In this document: positions 47,470-59,544 of the stretch, piece by piece
How the letters are laid out: the number at the start of each line of letters is the position of its first letter
Position numbering within the stretch: position 1 is the stretch's first letter
The notes under the pieces: generated by a model
What the model saw: the letters and a program-made list of their open reading frames with translations, nothing else
Databases searched by the model: none
Told to the model about the DNA's origin: nothing
Assembly (NCBI RefSeq): GCF_008831285.2
Contig: NC_045138.2
Span: forward strand, 42,773,115 to 42,837,114
Direction of reading: 5' to 3'
Length of the DNA: 64,000 bases
Source of the DNA: Nymphaea colorata
Lineage: Eukaryota > Streptophyta > Magnoliopsida > Nymphaeales > Nymphaeaceae
Position numbers and translations under genes: made by a program

Positions 47470-48780
47470 ACAATGTGGCTACGCCACTGGCCTAAGTTGT
47501 CCCAACCCAAGCTGGTGCGCCCCAGTTCGAGCCCACTGCTAGTGCGCATTCTAGTCCAGTCAGCAGCCCTTATGACCCAGCACTAAACTCCATGCAGGTT
47601 GCCACCTCAACCAGACTTGGTGCCATTTTAGGTGACCCATCCCAGGCCCCCACATGCTGGCGCCTACCTCCCATGCATTGCCAGCATAGATGCCATGCGG
47701 TTTCCCATATGGTCTTCATGTGAGCCAGCCATTCATGCCATTTTTAGAGTGCCACTTCAGCCGAACACATGCCACCTATGCACCAACCAAACACAACATC
47801 AGCTCTCCTTTGTGTGCCAGATCTGTGCAGGTTCTAGGAATGAAACCCTCCTTAATTGATGCCGTCGTGATTAGGAAATCTCTTTAGAAGGGAATTTCAA
47901 ATTTGAATTTAGTTTTTGAATTGTTTCCTTGCAAAGGCCAGACATGCATGTGCTTATGTAAGCATGCCTTCATTCATTGTTAGACTTGTACAATCTGAAG
48001 AATGATAATTTAGCATCAGATTTGTCTCTCTCCGGTTTCATCCCTTGTGTGTCCCATCAAGAGCCGCCACTGACCGCCGGATTTGCTGCTGTTGTTCACC
48101 ATTCGCTGCAGCCATCTGAGTACCACCACCCTCTTTCCTCTGTCCTCAATCCCAAACCGTGCGACAACATTCCACGACCATCCTTCTAGGTCCATGCATT
48201 GCAGCTTCTCCCTTGACGTGGAGCTCGCAAGCAAGGAGACCGTACAGTCACTCTGTCAACAACTCTACCCTAGACACAGAGCTCTTTTAAGGAATCGTGC
48301 AACCTAGGCCCTGATCTACTCCATCAACACAAAATCCAGCCGATCGGAAGACCTATACATCCTATTATGCAGAAACACATTCATCATTTTCCCAACAAAT
48401 CAACCACACCAAATGACGACAGACCTTTGCGATCCATATCCATTCAAAAACTCTTGAAGTGAGCTTTCCAACAAGATATTACATGCCTCAATCAGAGTCC
48501 GAACGAGAGAGTTACATCGATTCATCTGGCAACTGTCCTCATCTGTGGCTTTTCCAGCAAATCGTCCTATAACGGTGTAGGATCCCTGCATGCCTATACT
48601 CATTTAAAAGGTCTTGAAATTATCTTCCCAACAACATATTACACGACTCAACGAGACTTCAGACAAAGGAGTTACAATTTTTTTTAATTTGGTTGATTGT
48701 GCATCAGATAGAATTGGCTCCTACGTCTGTTTCTGTTTGACAATCAATCTACGGCTTTCAAGTGTCATATCTCCCTTTTT
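47470..48780 (+). other. GC-richer LTR-like fragment
   Basis: Composition rises abruptly in GC. A motif pair is seen: CTTGAAGTGAGCTTTCCAAC, then AGATATTAC and GAGAGAGTTAC at 48,441-48,513, and a similar block at 48,601-48,674, 160 bp apart. Such paired blocks are common in plant LTRs. No LTR end was fixed. It ends near the intron of the VPS51 last exon. Open frames here (for example 47,632-47,859) encode nothing I recognise. Confidence 0.4.
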
Positions 48781-48808
48781 GTACTCGCATCATGCTTCAA
48801 ATTTGCAG

Positions 48809-48904
48809 GTCTGTGTGGCAGCTACAGAACGTTGTCTTGATCCAATTCCTCTAGTGCCAGCTATTTTGGAGAAACTGATCCAGGCAAAATTGCCCAAGAG
48901 TTGA
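48809..48904 (+). pseudogene. VPS51: VPS51 last exon, inverted
   Basis: After acceptor TTTGCAG the plus strand reads VCVAATERCLDPIPLVPAIL, then EKLIQAKLPKS and TGA, the C-terminus of plant VPS51 (ERCLDPIPLEP-ILDKLIQAK). VPS51 is a subunit of the GARP/EARP tethering complexes that return endosome vesicles to the trans-Golgi. The exon starts in phase 0, which fits the phase-0 donor of the exon at 50,797, but that exon is on the minus strand. The two are about 1.9 kb apart in opposite orientation, so the gene cannot be spliced as it stands. The exon itself has no stop or frameshift. Confidence 0.85.
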
Positions 48905-50796
48905 TCAATGGATCTGATGGTTTGAAAAATATCTGATGCATTATTCTGCGGGCCAACAGGTGGTCATTCGCATACTGGCCTGTGCATGCTTCATTGTCAC
49001 CATTTTTTTTCTGTATTTCCCAAGATCATGCGTATGGAATTTTGTTAGGGATAGAAGTCTTCCACAAAAATTTTAGACATTTTCTAAGTTTTCCTTTTAC
49101 TTAACGTAAAACAGGCCTTGCTGTATGCAGCTTGTGTGGGCCACTGTCAGAGGAGTTTGGCAGTTCGTTTGTGTTCTCTTGGGTAATACGGCATTGAAAA
49201 CTGAGCTCTTTCCATCACATGCTCCCACGTTGTGATGGGACAGTCCAACTTTCTTCTCAAAGTTGAATTGAGAAGGCTTTTTTTTGTTGCTTAAAGCGAG
49301 ATACTGCTCAAGGATTTGTTGTACGCGATAACTTACTCTGGTTGTCTTTTCATATATACTTGTATAGTGCACGCAGCGCTCGTTGGTTGTTCCAGGTTTG
49401 TATAGTTACCAGCTTAGGTTTTTGACATTGTACATTCGGGTTATGGAGCTTGTTAGAAACTTCCAAGGCAGTTCAGCACTATCTTTCTGCGGTGAGTACA
49501 TGACATTTTCTTTCTTTTTTCCTTTCTTTCTTTCTTTGTATAAACAAGCTATGGTAGCAGATCCGACCACATGGCAGTGGCATATTGAATTTCTTTAGAT
49601 TGAAGTTCTCAAGTCCAGCCCCAGGTTGGTGATTGAAACTCTTGTTGACAAAAGGTATGTTATTTTGGTCAATCTACATAATTTCGGTTGCTTTCTCAAA
49701 AACATTGCCGTCCAGGCTGTGCTTGCAAACGAACAGTTGGAGTGAGAATAATGCGTTTAGAAGATGGCAGCTGCTAATTTGTGTTTGCCCAGTGTGTGGC
49801 AGTAAAGATCTCAGTTTGTGGTGATATGTTCTCTTTTCATTTTCAAAATCTACACAAATACCCCCTTAATTAAGGGTGGGCAGTGGGCTTGCAATTTGAC
49901 ATTGGAGCTGGCCCAAAATTTTTTATTTCAACTCCATCAACGTAAGCAGTACATGCATGAACAGTGTGTGGACATGATACTCCCTTTTTCCTAGTGGACC
50001 CCCATCGTGATGCAAGCCTTATTTAGCCCTGCCTTTAGGATTCCAGGGTGACGTTCGGCCAGGGGGCAGTAGGACTGCCTTGCAGCCATGGTTGGTGCGG
50101 TGGTCATGCTCACGAAAGTGGCGACTTTGGTTGGCCATGATTTTGATTGTTGGAAGATTTTTAACTATAAGTTGTCGGCTCAGTTGACAAACATAACACG
50201 ACAAACATTCATAACTGCTTCAGGCTTTCAGCCAAGCATCCAAAGGATGCACACCAACAATCACCTAGGGATAGAGATTTCATTCAAAATCAAGTCAAAA
50301 TAACAAAACTAAAAGGTTCTCATCAAAATGTATCTAACATCTAAATAGAACTAATTTCCGTGATACAACACCTGTCTTTTTTTGAAATTGTACCACACCA
50401 TTTCCATGAGAACTAAAGTAGATAAATCTCACACCTCGGGAGTCCACACAGGGCAATGTATTCATCTTATTTTCAGAAGGGAAATCATTTATTCAATAGT
50501 TTTAGGCTTTAGCTGCAAACATAACTGCTAGCAGCCAGCTGTTGGCATCTATGGTATAGTGAATGCTTTCCCTCAAAATCACCTTCATCTTCCTGCTAAT
50601 TCTAGGATGTTGCTAAAAGGCAGAACTCCAACATGAAACAATGATAACAGTTACAGTATACTGGGAAAATGTATTTATCTTTTTATGAATGAAATGGCCA
50701 ACCTCTAAACCAGTACGCTATGTACCCTTGCCAGAAGCGTTGCTTCGTTGGATCTTAAGCTTATAGTTTGTGAAGCTTGAAATTTCAATAAAGTAC
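48905..50796. other. Former VPS51 3' flank and intron, inversion zone
   Basis: No recognised exon on either strand. Under a simple inversion model this is the VPS51 3' flank, turned round together with the last exon. CTTT-rich tracts occur at about 49,507-49,540. Confidence 0.35.
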
Positions 50797-52128
50797 CTCA
50801 TCAAGTAGGAAATCAATAGCTGCATCATCATCAGCAATTTCTTTAAGAGGCGCTCCAAGGAACTGCATGTCCAACTGGATTTGCTGAAATCCACTGTGGT
50901 TAAAAGTCTCGAGTCTCACAAACTGTACAAAGCTTTTCAAGCAGAGTTTCACAATGGTTGAGATCACTGACTCCTGTAAACAAGGAGCAGAAACATTTAT
51001 ATTTTTTACATGGACATGCCTATATTCAATAACATATCCAGAAATCAGTTACATATTACCTGCATAAACTCAATTTTTGTGAAGATCTCCATTTTTGCTT
51101 TAAAATCTTAGCAAGATGACTTTCAAGCAGTTGGCTTTGAACTTCCTGTGTGTGCTAATTTTTTCATCCCGAAGAGGGTTACCGCGAGAGGAATTTGCAC
51201 TACCAGTGCTGTCAGAGCGATGATGCATTGGCGTTGAGCAGCCAACTAAAATCTGCTTGACTTCGCTTTCTGCAGCTTGCAGCTGGGAACAGGAAAATAT
51301 ATGATAATCAATGATGGCGTGTCATCTACTCATACATTCAGAGAAGAAACTTGAATTTTCCCAGTTAGGTTACAAAAATAGTTTCTCAAAAATTTAATAC
51401 TATATTCTTTTACTTCTACGACATGTATATTACCAATAAATACTACTGAAACTTATGAATACTCTTCTCCCTTCTTTTCAGAACATGCAAAGTGCAAGAT
51501 CAAGGACCAATCAAATTGACTAAATTCTTTTGTAACTTGTTAAAACATAACATAAAATTGACGACCACTATTGATTGGAAACACTACCTCTAGTTTGCAC
51601 CCAGGAACTGAACTCAAGAAATTTCTGAGAAGATTATGATTGCCCCATTGGAAGCTCCATGATTAGATATGCCTTATCTCCTGTATATTGCAAGAACATT
51701 GAAAAGCCCTAAATAATAATAATACAGAAACCAAAAACCCAAAAGTGCATCGATGAGCCATAGCCAAATTTAGCCATTATGATCCATGTGCTATAGTAGA
51801 GGCCCACAGGGCATGGAAGATAGTACATGTCACTTAACACCAAATAAAAAAAAAAAAGCCTCGTAGCCAAGTAACTTTAGCTTAAAGAGCACAACGTATG
51901 ATTTACCTCTTTAAGAAGCAGGTCTATGAACATGTGAACTTCTCAGGGCTCCTTATGCTATGTAAAATTATCAATTATGAAGAAATAAGTGCCCGAACAT
52001 AACATGACTTTTCTTTTCATCCTTAGGCAGAAAAAAGGTTGATGCATTTCAATTACCTTGATCCAATTTGGTGTGGTAATCTGCTTTTTCAGAAGCAGAG
52101 ATATTTTCTGTGTTTTCGTATTGACATA
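50797..52128 (-). pseudogene. VPS51: VPS51 pseudogene, four C-terminal exons
   Basis: Four minus-strand exons with GT-AG borders, all phase 0. 52,128-52,057: YVNTKTQKISLLLKKQITTP, NWIK. 51,957-51,907: HKEP, TGA stop, EVHMFIDLLLKE. 51,282-51,060: AAESEVKQILVGCSTPMHHR, NPLRDEK, then shifted frames VQSQLLESHLAKILKQK and MEIFTKIEFMQ. 50,973-50,797: ESVISTIVKLCLKSFVQFVR to AAIDFLLDE, 59 codons without a break. The TGA stands where the family has Arg (CGA to TGA). The third exon is 223 nt and fits an ancestral 225 with two separate one-base deletions. Upstream exons were not found. Family role: GARP/EARP tethering at the trans-Golgi. Confidence 0.85.
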
Positions 52129-52479
52129 CTGCAGAAGATGACAAAGGTAAGAAAGAGAATTTGAACTACTTAGACCTGAATGAAACAAATTAATCATCAT
52201 GAACCTTCTACATTTCTTGAATCGATTTCAGTCCCAACATGTCCTCATATCCTTTCTCAAAATCCACCAAAATTAAAAAATCAACTAATATACACGTAAC
52301 AAATACCAAACTTAACAGTTGAAACTGTGCAGCATAATAAATAATAAACTTTGAGCCTTCCAGCTTTTTGTCCTTTTTTGTGTAAATTTAAAGCCATTTA
52401 TTTAATAAAATGGACATATTGGAGAAGAAGTGTTATCTACATCCTTCAAAACCAGTCATGCTCTCCATATTATACATTT

Positions 52480-52710
52480 ACGTATACGTTATATAATATC
52501 TACTACATTTATGCTGTCGTATATACATTATATACAATTATATATAATATTTATGTAATGTACATATATAAAACTATTATATATACATATACATATAACT
52601 ATATACTATTTATGTCATATACTACAATATTATATACATACAACTATATGTACATAGTATATACACAATATATTACATGTATTACATATATCTAATATAT
52701 ACATAAATTT
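52480..52710. repeat. TA/ATAC-rich simple repeat
   Basis: About 230 bp built from TATA, TACATA and ATATAC words. The open frame that crosses it (52,351-52,695) is a product of the simple repeat. Confidence 0.85.
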
Positions 52711-54719
52711 ATTAGATCATGCACGACATCCTTGGACATTGACACTTTCAAACAATAAGTTGTGCGGCAAAAATTTATTTATCAAAAGAATCAAGTTGTC
52801 ACAGGCTGACTTTTTCAAACCTATTTGGCCCACGTGGAGCTGAGGGATAGTCGGTCTGCAACACAAGTGAAGGCATTGAAAAATGAAAACCAAGCAACTA
52901 ATACAACAAAGCACCTAAACAACCCATGTCACAATGAAAGTGAAAACTAAACATGACACAATGCTGAAAACCACTAAAGTGGAAAATGAAGAAGATTGAA
53001 CTACAATAAAATCAAACCAACAATTGCCCAACTCAACAAAACTAAATAATCAAACTAAACCAAAATAGGATCATACTGAAAACAAATCAAGCCAATGACC
53101 TTAACCTAAATCTGGGTTATGTTGAAGACAAGCGGTTAAGATGGAATAATGGGTCAGGCTTAATCACTTATCCCAAATGATATAAAAAGAAAATGAAATT
53201 CGTCACATTCAACATGAGTTGACTAGGTTTGAGGAGTTTCTTCTATCCCATGAATGGACTAATGGTTTGGTAATGGAATGGTCAACATCTTTCAAGGCCA
53301 AAGGGAATTGGTAATGAAATGACAAACATCTTTCAAGACCAAAGGAGATTGGTTACTTCCTCCTATGACTAGAGATATCAAGTTTTTACTTTGAAATAGT
53401 TCAAAAAATGATCAATTTAACAAATAACCATGAGTGATCGTGTGCAAATAATATGGCCTTCATTGACACAGTACCGTACAAGCATTAGGATTCATTACGC
53501 GTTAATGCCGTCAAATCTCTAGAAGGGATGTCTTTCAATTTCCAAAATATGAATATAAAGGAATCATCCTCAGCATCTTAGGTAATCAAAAATAGGAGAA
53601 GATATTGACTCTAGAATCGCACATCTACCAAAGATTGTCACATTCAATTCTTACGAGTTAAGCCTTCATGCCTTTCATCTCTTGGCAGACACCTTTTGCT
53701 TTTTTTTTTCTTCTTGTTTTTTTTTCTTTCTTTCTCTTGCATTCAGCTTTTGCCTTTTGATTTTTTTTTTAAGCCGACCTTCACCTTTGAGGGAACACCT
53801 CACCACCCCAAAGGCTACTACGAAGCTCCACCGCTTTGGTGGTTATGTGTAGCTTTGTCGCGTATCCAACCTGCTTCACCTTGTAGGTTTTCGACGAGAC
53901 AAAGGTTCATAAGTCATTATCTTCGCGGTATAAACATAAATCACCTATATGCCTACCTGGTACTCTTGATTACTAACCCAGAGGAACGACTACACAAGCC
54001 CCAAGCCCATCTCTCAACTCTCATTGTGCTACCTGCCAAGTTCTTTTAGAACATTTTGGCTTCTCTATCAGGATATTTTCCTGCTAAATCCATGTAGATG
54101 CTTGATTACTAAAGTCAATAGCATTTCCTAGTCTTGAATTTCTCAACTTCACAGGACTTTTCCTTACTGCTCATATCCACGATTTTTTCAAGTTTCATCT
54201 TCCATTGTTTGGCAACAAAACCTTGAAATTTTATCCTTATACTCAAGGAGGTACTAATAATGAAGAAAAGCCACATTATTGTGTGAGAAGACACTTTTAA
54301 AATGTTTTTAAGTAAAACTGAAAATTTTCACTTTTACAAAAAAATCTTGACATCAAATGGTATATCACCAGGAGGAAGGAATTCAACTCTAAAGAAGAGG
54401 GTGAATGCAAAGCAGTATAGGTTCGTTGAGTAGAAAAATGAACTTCAACTCTCCTATAAAAGTATGGACTTCTATAAAAAAGGTTGGTTTAATGGTGACG
54501 ATTTTCCATAAATGTTGGGTCCTCAACTGATAGTTAGTTTTACAAATGGTTTAGGTTAAGCTCTTATCTTTTTCCAAAGGAAGCCCAAGATAAACCAATC
54601 CTATGTGGTGGGTTTTGTAAAATCATCAAGTGCATGATAATGACAACTATGGGATTGGACTCTGTTAGACTCTAAATGTACGACTATCCAGCAAAGTTTG
54701 ATCGGTCTTGTGCCCTGGC
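52711..54719. other. Intergenic DNA, nothing recognised
   Basis: Contains a T/C-rich tract at about 53,697-53,770 and a GC-richer stretch at about 53,790-54,050 with no identifiable product. A 54-bp near-repeat (GGTAATGGAATG then CATCTTTCAAG) occurs at about 53,269 and 53,308. Confidence 0.35.
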
Positions 54720-55061
54720 AATCTTCTCCAAATTCTCTTGTTTTGAGGTTTTCGTGCAAAGGGTTGGATCATTGATTGCTATGGGGAAATTGATACTTCT
54801 ATAGCTCACTCTCCTATCCCCCTAAAAACCACTTTCAGGACCGAGTTGGATTGGTTTGAATGGTTTTAGATAATCCTCTTAGCAATAAGACACAAAAAAA
54901 CAATATGCCGAAATCAAAGCAAAATCACGATACAAGTCCTAAAATACCCTCATCTCCTTACTATGTGGAAATTCTAGATCCTTAAGTGCAGACAAGTTCA
55001 AAATTGTATTCTATTTGGTGGAGATACATATGCCTAAAAGTTAAAGAAAAATCATAAATAG
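54720..55061. repeat. Duplicated segment, copy 2, left part
   Basis: Matches 45,356-45,697 with few differences. It ends with AATAG at 55,057-55,061, the left target duplication of the copia insertion. Confidence 0.9.
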
Positions 55062-55259
55062 TGTTGAAATTAGAGGAGTTTATGTTTCTAGGTGGTTCTT
55101 TGTAATATTAAAGAGCTATTAGATCTCTTTAATATTTTCTTTATTTTAGATTGATGTACTCTGTAAATCTCCTTTCTACCCTAATCTCTTTATAATAGAG
55201 ATTAGGGTTAGTGAATAGATAACGTTTTCTCTCTCTCTCCACATCTCTAGGCAGCAACA
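55062..55259 (+). repeat. Copia 5' LTR
   Basis: 198 bp, TG...CA. It holds two perfect inverted repeats: a 12-bp stem at 55,104-55,115 and 55,125-55,136, and a 10-bp stem at 55,179-55,188 and 55,198-55,207, each with a 9-base loop. It ends in a CT microsatellite. Confidence 0.95.
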
Positions 55260-55271
55260 TGGTATCAGAGC
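55260..55271 (+). other. Primer binding site, initiator tRNA-Met type
   Basis: TGGTATCAGAGC directly after the LTR is the standard plant copia primer site complementary to the 3' end of initiator tRNA-Met. Confidence 0.95.
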
Positions 55272-56010
55272 CACGGACGTGACTTGTGACGTGAAGCAAA
55301 CAGCCGGTGACAGGCAGTGGACGTCCATGCATCTGGCGACGTGAATCAAACAGCCGGTGACCCTCCTTCTCCTTTCAGGCTTTATCTCTTCCACCTCCTC
55401 CATCTCCTTCCCCTTCCTCCATCTCTTTCTCCTTCACCTCTCGCCTGTTCTAGTTGACTGATTTCCAGCAACGGAACAGTGTGGAGGAGTCTATTCACGC
55501 TAGGAGATATGTGTGAATAGACTCCAGTCATGGATTTTCAAAAGTATATATATTATCGCAGCTGTGTGGGAGTCTGCGCTGATTAATCGCTTATGGTTTG
55601 ATATGTTCTATGATCAAAGCAGCCAAGTGGAGGACTGCTCTCTAGGATTTCTGTGGCAGCTTATGTTGATTGTTTTATCTGTTGTCGTTATTCATGATTT
55701 GTAAAAGATAATCTGTGGTACAACAACGTTAGATGCATAAATAGACAAGTTGTTGGTAGGAGCAAATAATACAAGCAGTGGGGATTTGTTTTCAGTTGTG
55801 GGCTTGCTATTAGTAACATTTTTTGTCTTTAGATTGTTGTTTTCTTTGTCATGGGGTTGCTGTCAATTGTTGGACAGCAGTTTGGTTGTTGTTGCGCATC
55901 TAACGTTGCCGTGTGGGACGTTTGTTCTTGTTGATTAGTCTCTTTTTTAATAGATATATATATATATATATTCTCTTGCTGGTGGTGGTTGATCTCTTGT
56001 GGACAAATTT

Positions 56011-56900
56011 ATGATGGCAGAAAATCCCAAAATTGACTTTTGTCATGAGGTTAAGAGTGGTGGAAATCCATTATGTTATGGTTCTACTATAAAGTTAGAT
56101 TGATCTAACTATGAGATTTGGTCTCGTGTGTTTACGATGTCTACATCTGTGATTGGACATTAGAAGGAGCATGTTATAGAAGAAAATGAGCCTATTGAAA
56201 AGAGTGAAAAATATGGTTCATGGAAGGGAGATTGTAATATTGTCATGTCATGAATCATGAATAGTGTGCAACCACAGATTGCATCAACTATTGCATACTA
56301 TACCTCCGCCAAACAAATGTGGGATTTCTTGAAACAAACTTACTCAAATGACAAGAATGTTAGCAAGATATTGCAGGTGGAGGAGGAATTACTTAATTTG
56401 CAACAGGGTGACCAAAGTCTTGCTCAGTACTTCGCTTCCCTCAAGTCTATCCATGAACGACTTAAAGCATTACGTCCCCCATGTCCAACATGTCATAAGA
56501 CTCATGGTGAACAGTCTATGGCTGCAAAGTTTCTACAGGGCCTCTCCCCTGAACATGCAGTAGCAAAGGCTCAGATGCTGACTGGAGCAGAAATCCCTGA
56601 CTTAGTGTGACCTTTCTTAGTCATTTAGTGATATCCATGCCTCTACCTTGGTAGCCTCAAGAGGTCGTGGACGCAGTTCATTCAGGGGGAGAGACATAGG
56701 TTGAGGGTCAGGAGCAGGTCGGGGGAGATTTCAGTGCACCTATTGTGGGAAAATAGGACATTTAGAAGACAGATGTTGGGATAAACATGGTCGTCCTTCG
56801 CCTGCATCCCTAGGAAGAAATATTGCATCTAAGCAGGGCAAGAATTCTTTACAGTCTCCTATTGGGTCTATTCAGGCAGCTTCATCAGTTGTAGATGGGT
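56011..56900 (+). pseudogene. Copia gag with CCHC zinc knuckle
   Basis: The first ATG of a MMAENPK-type start is at 56,011. In that frame, stops at 56,101, 56,161 and 56,251 interrupt the N-terminal part (the W of SNYEIW-like blocks survives). The open stretch 56,257-56,607 reads SAKQMWDFLKQTY and LLNLQQGDQSLAQYFASLKS, the copia Gag core. After a frameshift near 56,608 an Arg/Gly-rich linker leads to CTYCGKIGHLEDRC (56,735-56,776), a full C-x2-C-x4-H-x4-C zinc knuckle for RNA binding. Gag would package the element RNA in the cytoplasm. The breaks prevent a whole product. Confidence 0.85.
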
Positions 56901-56926
56901 CTTCATCTCCTTCTCACCCTGAGACA

Positions 56927-58310
56927 GTGATTGTGAGTATCAACAAGTCAGAGTATGAGGACTTCCTAGCACACAGATCTATTCAGTCGTCGGCCTCTAC
57001 AGTCATGATAGACAGTGCTATGTCTGTTGATACTGTCCCACATGATACATGTACTACTTGGATTATTGATTCAGAAGCATCGAGACACTTTTGTAGTAGA
57101 CCTTCTATGTTTACTGTGCTACACTCATTACCTGAGCCACGTCATGTGAAACTTGAAGATGGTAGATGGTCACCTATTATGGGTTATGGTGATATCAAGA
57201 TTTCTCAGTCTATTACTATTCCTAATGCGTTATATGCTCTTAAGTTTCCAACATATTTGTTATCGGATGGACAATTGATTAATGACTTACATTGTCATGT
57301 TACGTTTGACTATGGTTTATGTTCATTTCAGGACTTGCAAACTGGGAAGACGATTGGTGGAGGCTATGAGAAAGGGGGCATCTAATTCCTCTCGAATCCA
57401 GTGGATATTGCAGCATCATCGATCACCTCACTGTCCTCCTCCTGCCAGTGGCATCTCAGACTTGGTCATCCATTTGTCTCCAAGCTCCGTCACCTTCTTC
57501 CTCATCTTTCAGTACCAGAGTTGTTCTAGTGTGAAGCCTGTCAACTTGGCAAACACACCCAAAGTAGTTATTCATCGAGTCTTAGTCCGTCCAGTTGTGG
57601 ACTTTTTGATCTTCTTCATGTTGATGTGTGGAGTCCTAACAGAGTTGCTAATAGGTCAAGATTTTGGTATTTCATTGTCATTGTTGATCATTATTCTCGA
57701 ATCACTTGGGTCTTCCTTTTGAAAGAAAGGTCTGAAGTAGTATGTATTCTCAAAAATCTTATTATTGAAATAAAGACCCAGTTTAGTATTCTTGTTAAAA
57801 GCATTCACATTGATAATGCCCTTGAGTTCAAAGCCTCTACCTTAATGAAGTTTTACTCTGATAATGGCATTTGTCCTTAGCTTACTTGTCCACATACCTC
57901 CCAACAAAGTGGAGTAGCTGAGCGTAAACATCACCAACTCTTAAATGTAGCTCGTTCCCTAATGCTTCATATTAATTTACCTGCATACTTTTGGGGGGAT
58001 GCCATACTCACTGCCTGTTATTTAACCAATCGTTTACCTTCATCCTCTATTGACAATAAGGTTCCCATTAAACTTATGCATCCCCAACGACCCTTATTTC
58101 TAGTGGCTCCCAAAGTATTTGGTTGCACATGCTTTGTTCACATACTTGGACCCACACGTGATAAATTGGGTACCCAAGCCATTAAGTGTATCTTTATAGG
58201 CTACTCTCGAAACCATAAAGGCTACAAATGCTTTGATCCCTTGACTCAAAAGGAGTATATCAGTGCAGATGTCACATTCTTCGAGTCTCAGCCTTATTAT
58301 AGCTCATCTC
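56927..58310 (+). pseudogene. Copia protease and integrase
   Basis: Protease: TWIIDSEASRHFCS with the active site at 57,068-57,076, where the usual Asp-Ser-Gly is Asp-Ser-Glu. GAG-pre-integrase: WHLRLGHPFVSKLRHL (about 57,445) and CEACQLGKHT, giving the H-H-C-C zinc site. Catalytic core: HVDVWSPN, then IHIDNALEF, then GVAERKHH, which are the D, D and E of integrase, followed by GCTCFVHI and KCIFIGYSRNHKGYKCFDP, the copia C-terminal block. In-frame stops fall at 57,383, 57,527 and 57,878. Integrase would insert the cDNA in the nucleus. Active residues are kept, but the stops disable it. Confidence 0.9.
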
Positions 58311-58711
58311 TCATTCGTACTGAGATGCCACAATCACCAGACCCACTACCTATTCCTCATATTCCTTTGGAGTCATTCTCGTTTGAATCTCCTTCTAAAG
58401 ACTCTCCGACTGTAGTGTCCAAGTTTCGTGATCCTCCGCTGGTCTACACACTTCGACAGGACCCTTCTCATGATCCTTCGCCAACCACTTCTCAGGAGGT
58501 AAGTTCATCTGAAGTGAGTATCCCTAGTCCATCTGATCCCTGTGAAGACTTACCCATCGCTCTTCGCAAAGGCAGACAACAATGTACTTTGCATCCTATA
58601 TCTCATTTTGTGTCTACTGACGGTGTTGGTAAAAGTATGCAACAGTTTATTCAAGCTCTGGCTGCTCATACAGTTCCTACAAGTCACCAGCAGGCTTTAT
58701 TAGATACCCAA
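58311..58711 (+). pseudogene. Copia Ser/Pro-rich linker
   Basis: Same frame as integrase, rich in Ser and Pro, ending in LRKGRQQCTLHPISHFVS and HQQALLDTQ. It joins integrase to reverse transcriptase in copia polyproteins and is uninterrupted up to the TAG at 58,712. Confidence 0.8.
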
Positions 58712-59463
58712 TAGAGACAGGCTATGCAAGATGAGATGGATGCTTTAGTTCAGCAAGGCACCTAGGAACTTGTTGATCCTCCTTCTCATTGTGACATTGT
58801 TGGTTCTAAGTGGGTATTCACAAAGAAATATAATTCTGATGGTTCTATGGAATGATACAAAGCTCGGTTGGTTGCTAAGGGCTATACGCAGACCTACGGT
58901 GTGGATTTCTTTGAGACCTTCTCTCTGGTTGCTCGGTTGGGAACCATTCATCTTATCATTTCTGTGGCTGTACACCATGACTGGCACATGTATCAGCTTG
59001 ATGTCAAAAATGCCTTTTTGTATGGTGATCTCGATGAGACTCTCTATATGCAACAACCACCAGGGTTTGAATGACAGGGGGAGTGTGGCAAAGTGTGCAA
59101 GCTGAAGAAAGCTATTTATGGACTCAAGTAGAGTCCTCGTGCATGGTTTCACAAGTTTTCTGAGGTAGTCTCAAAGTGTGGCTTTGCGAGATCTCCTCTT
59201 GATCATTCTCTGTTTAACAAGAAGGCTTCCAGGTGTATAATAGTTCTAGTGGTTTATGTTGATGATATTATCCTAATAGGTGACTCTGATCAAGAAATTT
59301 CTGATGCAAAGTTGTTTCTTCAAAAACACTTTGTGACGAAAGATCTTGGTCCATTACGATATTTCTTGGGAATAGAAGTTGCTCGCAATAGGGATGGTGT
59401 GGTTCTCTCTCAACGGAAGTATGTTCTTGATTTATTGCAGGACACAGGGATGCTAGAAGCTAA
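58712..59463 (+). pseudogene. Copia reverse transcriptase
   Basis: Reads SKWVFTKKYNSDGS, then [34 protein letters not shown] (first catalytic Asp region), PRAWFHKFSEV, DHSLFN, VVYVDDIILIGDS (YVDD at 59,255-59,266) and LGPLRYFLGIEVAR, the standard copia motif order. Stops at 58,712, 58,763, 58,853, 59,072 and 59,129 all lie in the correct frame, at places where the family has Trp, Arg or Gln. The C-terminal part after LEAKP is lost and replaced by filler sequence. The enzyme would copy RNA into DNA. Confidence 0.9.
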
Positions 59464-59544
59464 ACCAAAGCTCTCCCTATTGGTGAAGGCCTTTTGGGAG
59501 CTAAACCAATGCTAGGAGCTAAACCAAAGCTCTCCCTATTGGTG
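59464..59544 (+). other. Filler DNA at internal deletion
   Basis: A 22-23-base word (starting ACCAAAGCTCTCC, ending CTATTGGTG) occurs at 59,464-59,486 and 59,523-59,544, and in its natural RNase H context at 60,078-60,100. Between the two copies, AAGGCCTTTTG repeats 59,641-59,651. About 50-60 codons that copia elements have at this point are missing. Confidence 0.8.

Noticed and set aside
48614-48808. N-terminal part of the open frame ending in the VPS51 exon
   Set aside because: Only the part after the acceptor at 48,809 matches VPS51. The upstream codons are intron or LTR-like DNA that happens to be open.
49555-49680. Plus-strand stretch with DPTTWQWHIEFL and a GTATGT donor-like site
   Set aside because: It looked like an exon, but I could not tie it to a family, and it has a stop in the middle.
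52351-52695. Open frame of 114 codons
   Set aside because: It is built from TATA/TACA simple sequence. The peptide is a run of Tyr, Ile and Thr and carries no family signal.
53696-54049. Open frame of 117 codons
   Set aside because: It starts in a T/C tract giving a run of Phe and Leu. The rest shows no family pattern.
58745-59152. Minus-strand open frame of 135 codons
   Set aside because: It is the antisense shadow of the copia reverse transcriptase.
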